From CAZAGT01 sp964484515 (GTDB lineage Bacteria > Desulfobacterota > DSM-4660 > Desulfatiglandales > HGW-15), in the NCBI GenBank assembly GCA_964484515.1, contig CAZAGT010000072.1:1-17511 (forward strand): DNA of 17,511 nucleotides. Reading direction: 5' to 3'. The first letter of the stretch is position 1; each line of letters begins with the position of its first letter. Under the pieces are notes generated by a model, which was not told where the DNA came from, did no database searches, and saw only the letters and a list, made by a program, of their open reading frames with translations. The position numbers and the translations under genes are program-made. Of this stretch, positions 7,414-15,466 are shown piece after piece.

Positions 7414-8924
7414 TGAATGCCCAGTCAAGAAAGGCTCAATTCTTTAATCTGTGTGGGGCCGGGATCGTTCTTTTCTGGCTCGTTTTGCTTGCTACGCTGG
7501 TGAAAAAGGTTGAATTCGGCGAGGAGACATTTGCCTCGAGTCACGACTCCCCTCAAGTGACCCTTGATTCACCGCAGCGCGAGTGGAAGGAGATATACCT
7601 TAAAGACAAAAAGATAGGCTATGCGGTCAACCTGATAAGACCTATTGACGAGGGTTTCTTTATCCAAGAGGAACTCTTTCTGCGACTCAATCTGATGGGC
7701 ATCGCTAGCGGCGTCGAGACCCTCATCCAGTCCGAGACGGATAGGCAATTTCGTCTAAAGAATTTTCGCTTCCGCGTGCGTTCCGGTGTCGTCAGCTTTA
7801 AGGCCTCCGGGTACATCGCAGACGGGGATCTCGTCGTCACCACGGGGAAAGGCACCGAGAGCAGAACCAAACGGATCGCCCTCAATGGGGCCACACCCAT
7901 GATGGGCGTCAGCCTGAGCCATTTCTTCAAGTCCAGGAAAATGCGTATCGGTGACATGTTTACACTACCCGTCTTTGACCCGTCCGCCATGGTGTATCGG
8001 GAGACAACCTTTCGGGTGGCCGAAAGGGAATCGATCAAGATTAACCGGACAACCTATGACGCCCATCGAGTGGAAACAGAGTTGTTAGGGCAGCGCATGT
8101 CTTTTTGGCTCGATAAAGACGGCACTACGCTGAAAGAAGAGGGATTCCTGGGTTTGACTGCAATCAAATCCAGCGCTGCCAACGCGCCTCACGGTCTTGA
8201 GGACGGCGGGGATTTGGATCTTTATGAATTGGCCGCCATAACTCCTGATAAAGGGTTGCCCGAGCCCGCACGAATGACGTATCTCAGAGTAAGGCTATCC
8301 GGCTTTGAGGAGGCCGATGTTGCCTCTGATGATCTCAATAGTGGGCGCCAGACCTTTCAAAACGGTATCATGGAAATATCGCGAGAGACCTTACCCGCTG
8401 GCGTACCCTATCTGTTGCCGGACGGACCGGGCGATGAAGGATTACGCCCCTTTTTAGAGCCTACATTCAATATCGAAAGCGACGAGGAAGAGATCATCAG
8501 CAAGGCACGTCAGATTTGTGCCAACGAGCGCCGCCCGCTGGTGGTCTGCCGAAAGCTGTTGAACTGGGTCTACCACCATATTGAAAAGAAGCCAGTTGCA
8601 AGTATTCCAAGCGCCGTAGAGGTGCTCAGAACCGGCATGGGTGACTGTAACGAACATGCCACCCTGCTAACGGCATTGCTCCGGGCGATGGGCATCCCGG
8701 CGCGAATGAGCTGTGGGCTGGTATATACCCGGGGCAAGTTCTTCTACCATGCCTGGACGGAGGCCTATGTGGGCGGTTGGATCACGTTGGACGCCACTAT
8801 GAATCAGATACCCGTGGATGTAACCCATATTAGGCTTGTTCAGGGCAATCTAGACAAACAGGTGGAGATCGCGGGATTGATCGGAAAATTGAATGTCGGG
8901 GTGCTAGAGTATCGTTATGATTAA
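7410..8924 (+). CDS. Membrane-anchored transglutaminase-like protein
   Basis: This 504-residue protein starts with a single hydrophobic segment (residues about 13-31, NLCGAGIVLFWLVLLATLV). It acts as an uncleaved anchor, probably leaving the rest outside the membrane. Residues about 50-330 are predicted mostly beta strand, starting WKEIYLKDKKIGY, with no named domain I can assign. The C-terminal transglutaminase-like fold has GDCNEHA (Cys413), FYHAWTEAY (His447) and TLDATMNQ (Asp461), the complete catalytic triad. Such enzymes act as proteases, amidases or cross-linkers; the reaction here cannot be told from sequence. The start is uncertain: TTG at 7371 would add 13 residues; ATG 7410 places the hydrophobic segment normally. 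It overlaps the ABC ATPase gene by eight bases, so it is probably coupled to that transporter. Confidence 0.8.
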   Translation: MMNAQSRKAQFFNLCGAGIVLFWLVLLATLVKKVEFGEETFASSHDSPQVTLDSPQREWKEIYLKDKKIGYAVNLIRPIDEGFFIQEELFLRLNLMGIASGVETLIQSETDRQFRLKNFRFRVRSGVVSFKASGYIADGDLVVTTGKGTESRTKRIALNGATPMMGVSLSHFFKSRKMRIGDMFTLPVFDPSAMVYRETTFRVAERESIKINRTTYDAHRVETELLGQRMSFWLDKDGTTLKEEGFLGLTAIKSSAANAPHGLEDGGDLDLYELAAITPDKGLPEPARMTYLRVRLSGFEEADVASDDLNSGRQTFQNGIMEISRETLPAGVPYLLPDGPGDEGLRPFLEPTFNIESDEEEIISKARQICANERRPLVVCRKLLNWVYHHIEKKPVASIPSAVEVLRTGMGDCNEHATLLTALLRAMGIPARMSCGLVYTRGKFFYHAWTEAYVGGWITLDATMNQIPVDVTHIRLVQGNLDKQVEIAGLIGKLNVGVLEYRYD

Positions 8925-9675
8925 ACTAATCAATTTGACCAAATGCTACCGGGGTTTTCGCGCCGTCGACCGTATTGACCTGAGCATCGAAGAAGGGGCT
9001 ATTTTTGGTTTTCTGGGTCCCAACGGCGCCGGCAAGACCACCACGATCAGGATGATGGCCGGCATATTGGAACCCACCGAGGGTCGGATTATCATCAACG
9101 GCACAGATCTGTTCCTTGAGCCCTCAAAGGCCAAACGCACTATCGGCTTTATTCCGGACCGCCCTTTCCTCTATGAGAAGCTGACCGGCTCGGAATTTCT
9201 CCAGTTCATGGCCAGATTGTACCGATTAAACGGCGAATGCTCATCAGGACAGCGTGCTACCAGCCTCCTGGAACTCTTTGAACTGGAGTCCTGGGCGGAT
9301 GAACTCATTGAGAGCTATTCTCATGGCATGAAACAACGACTCGTCATGTGCGCAGCCCTCCTGCATAAGCCGGACGTCATCATCGTGGATGAACCGATGG
9401 TCGGCCTCGACCCCAAAGCTGCCAGGCTCGTCAAGGACGTGTTTCGGGAGCAAGCCCTGGGGGGTGCCACTATTTTTATGTCGACTCATTCCCTTGAAGT
9501 GGCCGAAGAGGTCTGTTCTCGAATCGCCATCATCCAAGAAGGGCGGATTATAGCGACCGGCTCTGCTGAAGAGCTGAGGCATCAGGCCGGTGTTGACGGT
9601 AGCCTGGAAAACATCTTTTTGACCTTGACCGAAGGAAGAGCATTCCCGGATGACAGAACTCGGCTTACTTCTTAG
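8917..9675 (+). CDS. ABC transporter ATP-binding protein
   Basis: This 252-residue ATPase powers the membrane protein encoded next to it. Walker A is GPNGAGKTTT (34-43, Lys40), the signature is YSHGMKQR (135-142), Walker B is VIIVDEP (155-161), the D-loop is GLDP (164-167) and the switch histidine is His191 in STHSL. The Q-loop position reads FIPDRPFLYEKLTG, with Asp82 in place of the usual Gln; acidic residues here are common in ABC-2-type exporter ATPases, to which the overall pattern is closest. All residues needed for ATP hydrolysis are present. The ATG at 8917 overlaps the transglutaminase stop (8 bases), and the gene end overlaps the permease start by 26 bases, which argues for translational coupling and equal expression. 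Substrate unknown; direction inferred as export. Confidence 0.93.
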   Translation: MIKLINLTKCYRGFRAVDRIDLSIEEGAIFGFLGPNGAGKTTTIRMMAGILEPTEGRIIINGTDLFLEPSKAKRTIGFIPDRPFLYEKLTGSEFLQFMARLYRLNGECSSGQRATSLLELFELESWADELIESYSHGMKQRLVMCAALLHKPDVIIVDEPMVGLDPKAARLVKDVFREQALGGATIFMSTHSLEVAEEVCSRIAIIQEGRIIATGSAEELRHQAGVDGSLENIFLTLTEGRAFPDDRTRLTS

Positions 9676-11350
9676 TCCCAGGTTCCTGGCGCTCCGAAAC
9701 GCCTTCAAGAACTCCGCCGGTCGATGGCGAACGCGGATCTATGTCATGGCCGTTGTCGGTGTCCTCTTCTGGATTCTAATGTTTGCTCTCTGCAGTCGAG
9801 TGCTGCTCTATTTTCAATCGGTTGAGATGATCGGCGATCTCCTTGCCCACCATCTCCTTGCCATGGTCCTGCTGACTTTCTTTTCTCTCCTGATCTTCAG
9901 CAATATCATATCGGCTCTATCCAATCTGTACCTATCCAGGGACCTGCAATTGGCCCACGCTTCACCGGCGCCGCTCGAGGCGGTATTCTTAAGCCGTTTT
10001 ATCTACACCCTTGTCGATAGTTCCTGGATGGTCATCGTCTTTGGTCTGCCGGTCCTTATGGCCTACGCATTTGTATACCGCCCGAGTCCGGGTTATTACT
10101 GCGCGCTGTTTCATGTCGGTTGCGCCATGGTCTTGATTGCTGCGGGCATTGGAACACTCATCACGATGATCCTGGTCAGCATCTTCCCTGCGCACCGGAC
10201 GCGAGATATTCTCATGGTCCTGCTGGTGCTGGGAATGGCGGCCCTGTACCTCCTGTTCCGATTACTGCGTCCGGAAAGACTTGTAAATCCTGACGCCTTT
10301 TTTAGCGTGATGCAATATTTGAGCGCTCTTAAGGCGCCCGATTCGCCTTATCTTCCCAGCCATTGGCTCAGTGAGGTCCTGTGGCAATATCTCGGTGGTA
10401 TCCCGGAACGAGGTCATCTCTTCGAAACGCTCTTGATGTGGAGTTCAGCCCTCGCAATAATTATCATCAATACATGGGTGGCACGGGCCCTTTACTTTAA
10501 GGGGTTTTCCAGATCACAGGAGGCCAAGCAAAGGATACGCGCGGGCAGGAGAATCCTAGACATCGTCTTGGAATTGATGACAAGACCGTTAGGGCCCGAA
10601 CTTGCGGCGATCGTGGACAAAGATGTGCGGAGCTTCTTTCGCGACAATACGCAGTGGTCCCAGATTCTTCTTTTGGCCGCGTTGGTGGTCGTTTACCTAT
10701 ATAATTTTAGTGTATTACCGCTTGAGAAGAGTCCCGTCCGTCTCGACTTTCTCCAAAATGAGATTGCATTTCTCAACATGGGGCTTGCCGGCTTCGTGAT
10801 ATCCGCGATCTGTGTTCGTTTCACCTTCCCGGCCGTCAGCGCCGAGGGCGAGGCCTTTTGGATCATACGATCTTCCCCAATCGGCATGAAACGATTCTTG
10901 TGGAGCAAGTATGCACTGTATCTCATTCCCGCGGTTTTCATGGGTGAGGCGCTGACCGTGCTCACCAACCATTTGCTCCGTGTCACGCCGTTCATGATGC
11001 TACTCTCTTCGGTGACCATGTTACTGGCCGTATCGGGCATTGTTGCTTTGGCGATAGGATTCGGTGCAATCTACCCGAATTTTAGATTCGAGAACATCTC
11101 ACAGGTTTCCGTCGGCTACGGGGGCTTAATGTACATGATCTTCAGTGCCGTTTTCATGGCTGTGATCATCTCGCTGGAAGCAGGACCCACCTATATTATC
11201 TTTATGGCTGATCATAGGGGAGACATCATCACGGGCTTGCAGTGGCTGTTGATCATCCCATCATTTCTCGCCGTCCTGGTTGTTATCTTACTGACCATTT
11301 ACAAACCCATGCAAATGGGCCTGAAGGGGCTTACCAGATCCGAACCATAA
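9650..11350 (+). CDS. ABC exporter permease with about 12 membrane helices
   Basis: This 566-residue integral membrane protein partners the preceding ATPase. Hydrophobic segments lie near residues 28-50, 66-92, 118-140, 148-172, 180-200, 265-285, 335-352, 372-392, 418-440, 446-470, 488-512 and 530-555. They form two sets of about six, separated by a soluble stretch around 200-260, so one chain could provide both transmembrane halves. The layout resembles the large 'putative ABC exporter' permeases more than the usual 6-helix ABC-2 type. I recognise no substrate-specifying motif. The ATG at 9650 lies 26 bases inside the ATPase gene with AAGGAAGAG at 9632-9640 upstream. No intrinsic terminator is visible after the TAA, so the 281-base gap to the next gene may be transcribed. 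Confidence 0.85.
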   Translation: MTELGLLLSPRFLALRNAFKNSAGRWRTRIYVMAVVGVLFWILMFALCSRVLLYFQSVEMIGDLLAHHLLAMVLLTFFSLLIFSNIISALSNLYLSRDLQLAHASPAPLEAVFLSRFIYTLVDSSWMVIVFGLPVLMAYAFVYRPSPGYYCALFHVGCAMVLIAAGIGTLITMILVSIFPAHRTRDILMVLLVLGMAALYLLFRLLRPERLVNPDAFFSVMQYLSALKAPDSPYLPSHWLSEVLWQYLGGIPERGHLFETLLMWSSALAIIIINTWVARALYFKGFSRSQEAKQRIRAGRRILDIVLELMTRPLGPELAAIVDKDVRSFFRDNTQWSQILLLAALVVVYLYNFSVLPLEKSPVRLDFLQNEIAFLNMGLAGFVISAICVRFTFPAVSAEGEAFWIIRSSPIGMKRFLWSKYALYLIPAVFMGEALTVLTNHLLRVTPFMMLLSSVTMLLAVSGIVALAIGFGAIYPNFRFENISQVSVGYGGLMYMIFSAVFMAVIISLEAGPTYIIFMADHRGDIITGLQWLLIIPSFLAVLVVILLTIYKPMQMGLKGLTRSEP

Positions 11351-11631
11351 TGGGGTAGGCTGCGCAACGTTGATGAAGGGTGTTTTCGCGCGAACCTTTT
11401 CCCCGGATTTATCCATGATAACATTTGAGGCGTCCAGACTTACGCTGAAATACGATCGGAGAGAATTCAGACATGATTGAACAGAGCTTCAGGCATTTGA
11501 CTTGATTGAGGAGTTCACATCACGGCCTTATCGTTTCCAGGCCTAGATTCCTGAGAGAAATGTTGCATAGGGATCGGGCCTTGCGATCTATTTGGGAATC
11601 TTCAGCCTAGATACACAACGAGACACCGCCT

Positions 11632-12684
11632 ATGTACCCGTTCGAATATGTCGGAAACCTTCATATCCATTCGATTCATTCCGACGGTGCTGAAGATCCT
11701 CCGGGTATCGCCAGGGCTGCGGCCGAGGTAGGTCTTGATTTCGTCTGCCTGAATGACCATGACTTCTTGACCGACAGACTCCGTTTGGAAGAAGAGGGTT
11801 TCTACAGTAATGTACTCCTCCTAGTGGGACTCGAGATCGGAAGGCGCTTCCACCACTATCTCGCCTATGACCTTGTTGAAAGGGTTGCTCAGGATCATCT
11901 AACGCCTCAAGAGGTCATCGATGCAGTCAACGAACAGGGCGGCTTCGGTTTCCTGGCCCACCCTTTTGAGAAGGGTATGCCGTTTCTGCAAAAGTCGGTA
12001 GCCTTTACGTGGAACGATCTCTTCGTAAAGGGCTACGCGGGCATCTGTATCTGGAACTTCTCCTCACGCTGGAAAGAACGCGTCCGGAGCCCTGCGCACG
12101 GCATCTTTCACCTCCTTTTCAAACACTCAACCCTCAAAGGCCCAAGCCAGGGAACCCTGTCCTTTTGGGATGCGGCCTGCAGCGAAAGACGGATCGCCGC
12201 GATAGGAGGATCTGACGCCCACGCCACCGATTTTCACTGGGGCCCCATCGCATTCAGACCCTTTACTTATGAAACTCTGCTGAACACCATCAACACCCAC
12301 GTTTTACTCCCTAGAAAGCTTCCCTCCAGCCTGAAAGCAGCAAAAATGGAGGTCTACCAAGCTCTGAAGTGCGGTCGCCTATTCATAGCCCATGACGGGC
12401 TATCTCAGGCTAGAGGATTCCGATTTGATTTCATCGCAGACGAAGGTACGAGCCTGGCGCTCGGGGAGGAGGGGCCGTTTCAGAAGGGCGTGCTGATGAT
12501 CAGAACTCCTCGGAGGGGCAAGATCCGGCTCATCAGGGACGGCACCTTGGTGGAGGATTGGGTGGAGACAGAGGCAAGATACAAGGTGGAGGGGAGGGGC
12601 GTCTACCGGGTGGAAGTACTCTATAAGGTCCCCCTCTTCGGGTGGCGCCCCTGGATTTTCTCGAACCCGATTTACCTGCGCTGA
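11632..12684 (+). CDS. CehA/McbA-type PHP-domain metallohydrolase
   Basis: This 350-residue protein has an N-terminal PHP fold (about 5-215) with ligands NLHIHSIHSDG (His11, His13, Asp18), CLNDHD (His43), VGLEIG, FLAHPFE and GGSDAHAT (Asp195, His197). A C-terminal beta-rich domain (about 255-350) ends WIFSNPIYLR, the typical ending of the CehA/McbA group. Named members hydrolyse carbaryl, but most have unknown physiological substrates, so no reaction is assigned. No signal peptide or membrane helix is seen. The ATG at 11632 has no good Shine-Dalgarno; it is kept because the PHP fold starts within ten residues. The 281-base gap before it shows no clear promoter or terminator. It is followed by tRNA-Leu. 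Compared with the 218-residue PHP protein at 6355, it is a different subfamily. Confidence 0.83.
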   Translation: MYPFEYVGNLHIHSIHSDGAEDPPGIARAAAEVGLDFVCLNDHDFLTDRLRLEEEGFYSNVLLLVGLEIGRRFHHYLAYDLVERVAQDHLTPQEVIDAVNEQGGFGFLAHPFEKGMPFLQKSVAFTWNDLFVKGYAGICIWNFSSRWKERVRSPAHGIFHLLFKHSTLKGPSQGTLSFWDAACSERRIAAIGGSDAHATDFHWGPIAFRPFTYETLLNTINTHVLLPRKLPSSLKAAKMEVYQALKCGRLFIAHDGLSQARGFRFDFIADEGTSLALGEEGPFQKGVLMIRTPRRGKIRLIRDGTLVEDWVETEARYKVEGRGVYRVEVLYKVPLFGWRPWIFSNPIYLR

Positions 12685-12718
12685 ATGAAGGATAGATATT
12701 CATGACCGCGCTAGGGTC

Positions 12719-12747
12719 TTGACAGGAATAGGTCGGAAGACTAAGTA
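12719..12747 (+). promoter_or_regulatory. Possible promoter of tRNA-Leu
   Basis: A perfect TTGACA (12719-12724) is followed after 17 bases by TAAGTA (12742-12747), a poor -10 box. A G-rich stretch then lies just before the mature tRNA at 12760. The distance fits a tRNA promoter, but the -10 box is weak. Confidence 0.4.
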
Positions 12748-12759
12748 ACAGAGGGAGAT

Positions 12760-12848
12760 GCCTGGGTGGCGGAATAGGTAGACGCAAGGGACTTAAAATC
12801 CCTTGAGGCTTAGTCCTCGTACGAGTTCGATTCTCGTCCCAGGCACCA
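12760..12848 (+). tRNA. tRNA-Leu (anticodon UAA)
   Basis: An 89-base class II tRNA. The acceptor arms GCCTGGG (12760-12766) and CCCAGGC (12838-12844) pair fully. The anticodon stem AGGGA/TCCCT encloses the loop CTTAAAA with anticodon TAA at 12794-12796, reading UUA and wobbling to UUG. A long variable arm with GAGG/CCTC identity fits tRNA-Leu. The T-arm is ACGAG-TTCGATT-CTCGT. Discriminator A and an encoded CCA (12846-12848) are present. The 3' end lies only 27 bases from the stop codon of the convergent histidine kinase gene. Confidence 0.96.
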
Positions 12849-12875
12849 AGCGCCCCACCGCACGATATCGGTCAG

Positions 12876-14930
12876 CTACAGGGGTATCACGAAACGAAAG
12901 GTGGAACCCTCTTCCTCTCCGCCACTTTCGGCCCAAATTCTCCCGCCGTGCAGTTCAACGAGCTTCTTGGTCAACGATAATCCCAATCCGGTCCCTTCAT
13001 ACCTGCGACTTAATGATCCATCAGCCTGTTCAAAGGGCCTGAAGATCCGTTTTAGGTCTCCGGCCCTGAGACCGATCCCCGTATCTGAGACGCTCACCTC
13101 TAGGCACTTGTGGAGCTTGTCTGTCAGGGCCGTGTTGGGTCGTTGATCTTCGGTCTCGATCACCTTCAGCTCCTCAGGATTAACCCATCGTCGTCCCGCG
13201 CGGACACAGCATTCAACGATGCGTGTTGCGAGGCATACCCGGCCCCCATTGGGCGTGAATTTGACGGCGTTGGAGAGGAGGTTGTACATCACTTGCTTGA
13301 GCTTCCGTTCGTCGGCACGGATCGTTGGGGGTGCGCCCGCAACGTCGAGTGACAATTGAATCCCGTGATTAAGGGCTTTATTTTTGACCATGTTGAGACT
13401 TCGTTCGAAGAGCTCATCGAGTCTCACATCAGTCCACTCTATCTCCAACTTACCCGCCTCGATCTTGGAAAGATCCAGGATATCGTTGATTAAGGACAAA
13501 AGATGCCTGCTGCTTTCGAGTACGTCGTTGAGGTATTCCTCCTGGGCGGCATTGATATCGCCGAACTTCTTGTCCACGATCAACTCAGAGAAACCGATGA
13601 TGTGATTCAGCGGCGTCCGCAATTCATGGCTCATGTTGGCAAGGAAATCGGTCTTGGCCTGGCTGGCCGTCTCAGCCGCCTCTTTGGCATGCTTCATTTC
13701 TTCCTGTGCGTGCTGGCGAACAGCTATCTGCTCCTGTAATGCTTCGTTGGCCTTGACGAGCTGCACAGTACGCTCTTTAACTCTCTTCTCCAGCTGCTCC
13801 CGCGCTTCAAGGAGCTCATCATCGGAACGCTTGCGCTGGATGGCGAGGGCGTAGAACGCGGCCAACCGTTTTATCAATAGGAGGTCTCGTTCGGTGTAAT
13901 CACGTTCCGCATTGACCAAAGCGATCTGTCCTGCCAGCTCGGTTTGGATCAATGCGGGCACCGAGAGGAATCGAAAGATCTGGATTGACCCCAAAGGGCT
14001 TTTAGTGAAGGACTCATGCTCCGCTACCTTGTTCTTCATCAGGTGTTTTCGATTGGAGAGGACCCAACCTAACGGTCCTTTCAATTCAGTGGGCCGAAAG
14101 CAGCCGCGGGTCTTTTGCGACCGAGCTGTCCCGTTGCCGACGGCGATGGGAACAAGATAACCTGTTTCTGGGTCGATGTGGCCGACGTAACCTTGGCGAC
14201 TATCTGTCAGAAACCGGGCCTGTTCAAGGACAAGCGCCGACACGTCCTCCAATGAATTCGGCATGATCAGTCGCTTCGCCAACTCAGCGACAGAGGCGTT
14301 GCTTTCGACCTCCCACAGAAGATCTTCTTCAACTGATTTCAGTCTTCGGTGCTCACGCACCCGCATGATACCCGCTGCCAGCGTTCTGGCAACGTCCTCC
14401 AGGATACTGACTTCAAGGGGACCAAACGCCTCTCGTTCCCCTGAACAGACATTGAGCGCCCCGTACGCGGTGCCGTTAAAGCTCAAGGGAAGCGCCAGGG
14501 CCGCAACCCATGGGGCTAACGTAGCGGCCTCAGATTCGAGACCGTCTCCTCTCAGAAGACACGGTCTTTGCGATCGGATCGCCTTATTGGCTGGAATCTG
14601 CCCTTGTTCGGAATCCGCCCATCTGCGATCTTGGTGCTCGGAATCGCCGCACCAATTCCCTTTCTGCGCAACAACCTGGATGCCTCTTTCTCCGTCTGCT
14701 TTCGTAAGGCCGACCCAGGCTAAGGGGTAACCTCCGATATCCACCATGATTTCGCAGCTCCGGCGCAGTAGCGAAGATTCGTCATGGAGGGTTACTAATC
14801 CTTGATCACATTCCGTCATGGCCTGAAGGATTCGTACAAATCTCAAAACGGCTTCCAAGGGTTTGTCATCAAACCCTTGAAGATCTCTATGACCTCGATC
14901 TGCAGCTATGTCATTCTGTCGTGAAGGCAT
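12876..14930 (-). CDS. Cytosolic GAF-GAF sensor histidine kinase
   Basis: A 684-residue kinase with no signal peptide or membrane helix, so it senses an internal signal or a partner protein. GAF-like domains lie at about 50-190 and 225-372, then a coiled coil (about 375-430, LEKRVKERTVQLVKANEALQ). The HisKA domain has FLANMSHELRTPLN with phospho-acceptor His435. The ATPase domain has an N-box YNLLSNAVKFTP (Asn550, Asn554), DTGIG (Asp616), an F-box RIFRPFEQ and GTGLGL (from Gly646). Asn554 to Asp616 is 62 residues, roughly 30 more than usual, because of an insertion. Autophosphorylation residues are intact. It is the last gene of a leftward operon behind a HAMP membrane protein and a receiver, 65 bases after the receiver, which is its likely phospho-partner. 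The Shine-Dalgarno before ATG 14930 is weak. Confidence 0.92.
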   Translation of the reverse strand: MPSRQNDIAADRGHRDLQGFDDKPLEAVLRFVRILQAMTECDQGLVTLHDESSLLRRSCEIMVDIGGYPLAWVGLTKADGERGIQVVAQKGNWCGDSEHQDRRWADSEQGQIPANKAIRSQRPCLLRGDGLESEAATLAPWVAALALPLSFNGTAYGALNVCSGEREAFGPLEVSILEDVARTLAAGIMRVREHRRLKSVEEDLLWEVESNASVAELAKRLIMPNSLEDVSALVLEQARFLTDSRQGYVGHIDPETGYLVPIAVGNGTARSQKTRGCFRPTELKGPLGWVLSNRKHLMKNKVAEHESFTKSPLGSIQIFRFLSVPALIQTELAGQIALVNAERDYTERDLLLIKRLAAFYALAIQRKRSDDELLEAREQLEKRVKERTVQLVKANEALQEQIAVRQHAQEEMKHAKEAAETASQAKTDFLANMSHELRTPLNHIIGFSELIVDKKFGDINAAQEEYLNDVLESSRHLLSLINDILDLSKIEAGKLEIEWTDVRLDELFERSLNMVKNKALNHGIQLSLDVAGAPPTIRADERKLKQVMYNLLSNAVKFTPNGGRVCLATRIVECCVRAGRRWVNPEELKVIETEDQRPNTALTDKLHKCLEVSVSDTGIGLRAGDLKRIFRPFEQADGSLSRRYEGTGLGLSLTKKLVELHGGRIWAESGGEEEGSTFRFVIPL

Positions 14931-14995
14931 CTAGACTCAGAGGAATGATAGGATTTGCAGCGCATGTCCGAGCGTGAAACGGTGCATCGAGAGGA

Positions 14996-15382
14996 TCATT
15001 GATCATCACTCGATCGGAAATACTGATCAATACAGTCCAGTATCTTGGATGGGCTAAAGGGTTTTTCAAAAAAGACCGTGTCCTGCATATCATCCACCCA
15101 CTTGCGCTTACCCGTCGGCACACTACAGCTAATCACGACGGTTAAGAAACGACGCTCCTTCTTAAGATTATGCGTCCGCTCGCAGAAGAGCTTGCCGTCC
15201 ATGCGCGGCATTCTGATGTCTGTAATTACGATGTCAGGTTGGTGTTCGCCGAAGAGTTTGAGGCCGCGTTCTCCGTCATCGGCCGTTATGACGGCGAATC
15301 CCCTATTCTGCAGTTTCAATTCAAAGAGACGTCTGATGTAGGCCTCGTCGTCGATGATCAAGACCTTCTTCTGACCTTCCAA
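14996..15382 (-). CDS. Single-domain response regulator (receiver only)
   Basis: A 128-residue CheY-like receiver with no output domain. The acidic pocket is Asp11-Asp12, the phospho-acceptor is Asp55 in VITDIRMPRMDG, the switch Ser85 follows VVI, and Lys107 is in FEKPF, so it should be phosphorylatable. With no DNA-binding or enzymatic domain it must act by protein contact or as a phosphorelay step. The start is TTG at 15382, supported by GGGAGAA seven bases upstream. It lies between the HAMP membrane protein gene (84-base gap) and the histidine kinase gene (65-base gap), all leftward, so it is the natural receiver for that kinase. Confidence 0.9.
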   Translation of the reverse strand: MEGQKKVLIIDDEAYIRRLFELKLQNRGFAVITADDGERGLKLFGEHQPDIVITDIRMPRMDGKLFCERTHNLKKERRFLTVVISCSVPTGKRKWVDDMQDTVFFEKPFSPSKILDCIDQYFRSSDDQ

Positions 15383-15466
15383 GGCGGTCTTCTCCCTCGT
15401 CTAAGACATATCACTCAGAGTCGGTAGCACAGTATCTGCCTAAGCGAGACGAGCATGGGGGAGTGA

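Noticed and set aside
12826..12848. Attachment site or integrated element at the tRNA-Leu 3' end
   Set aside because: No second copy of the tRNA 3' end and no integrase or phage gene is present in the window.
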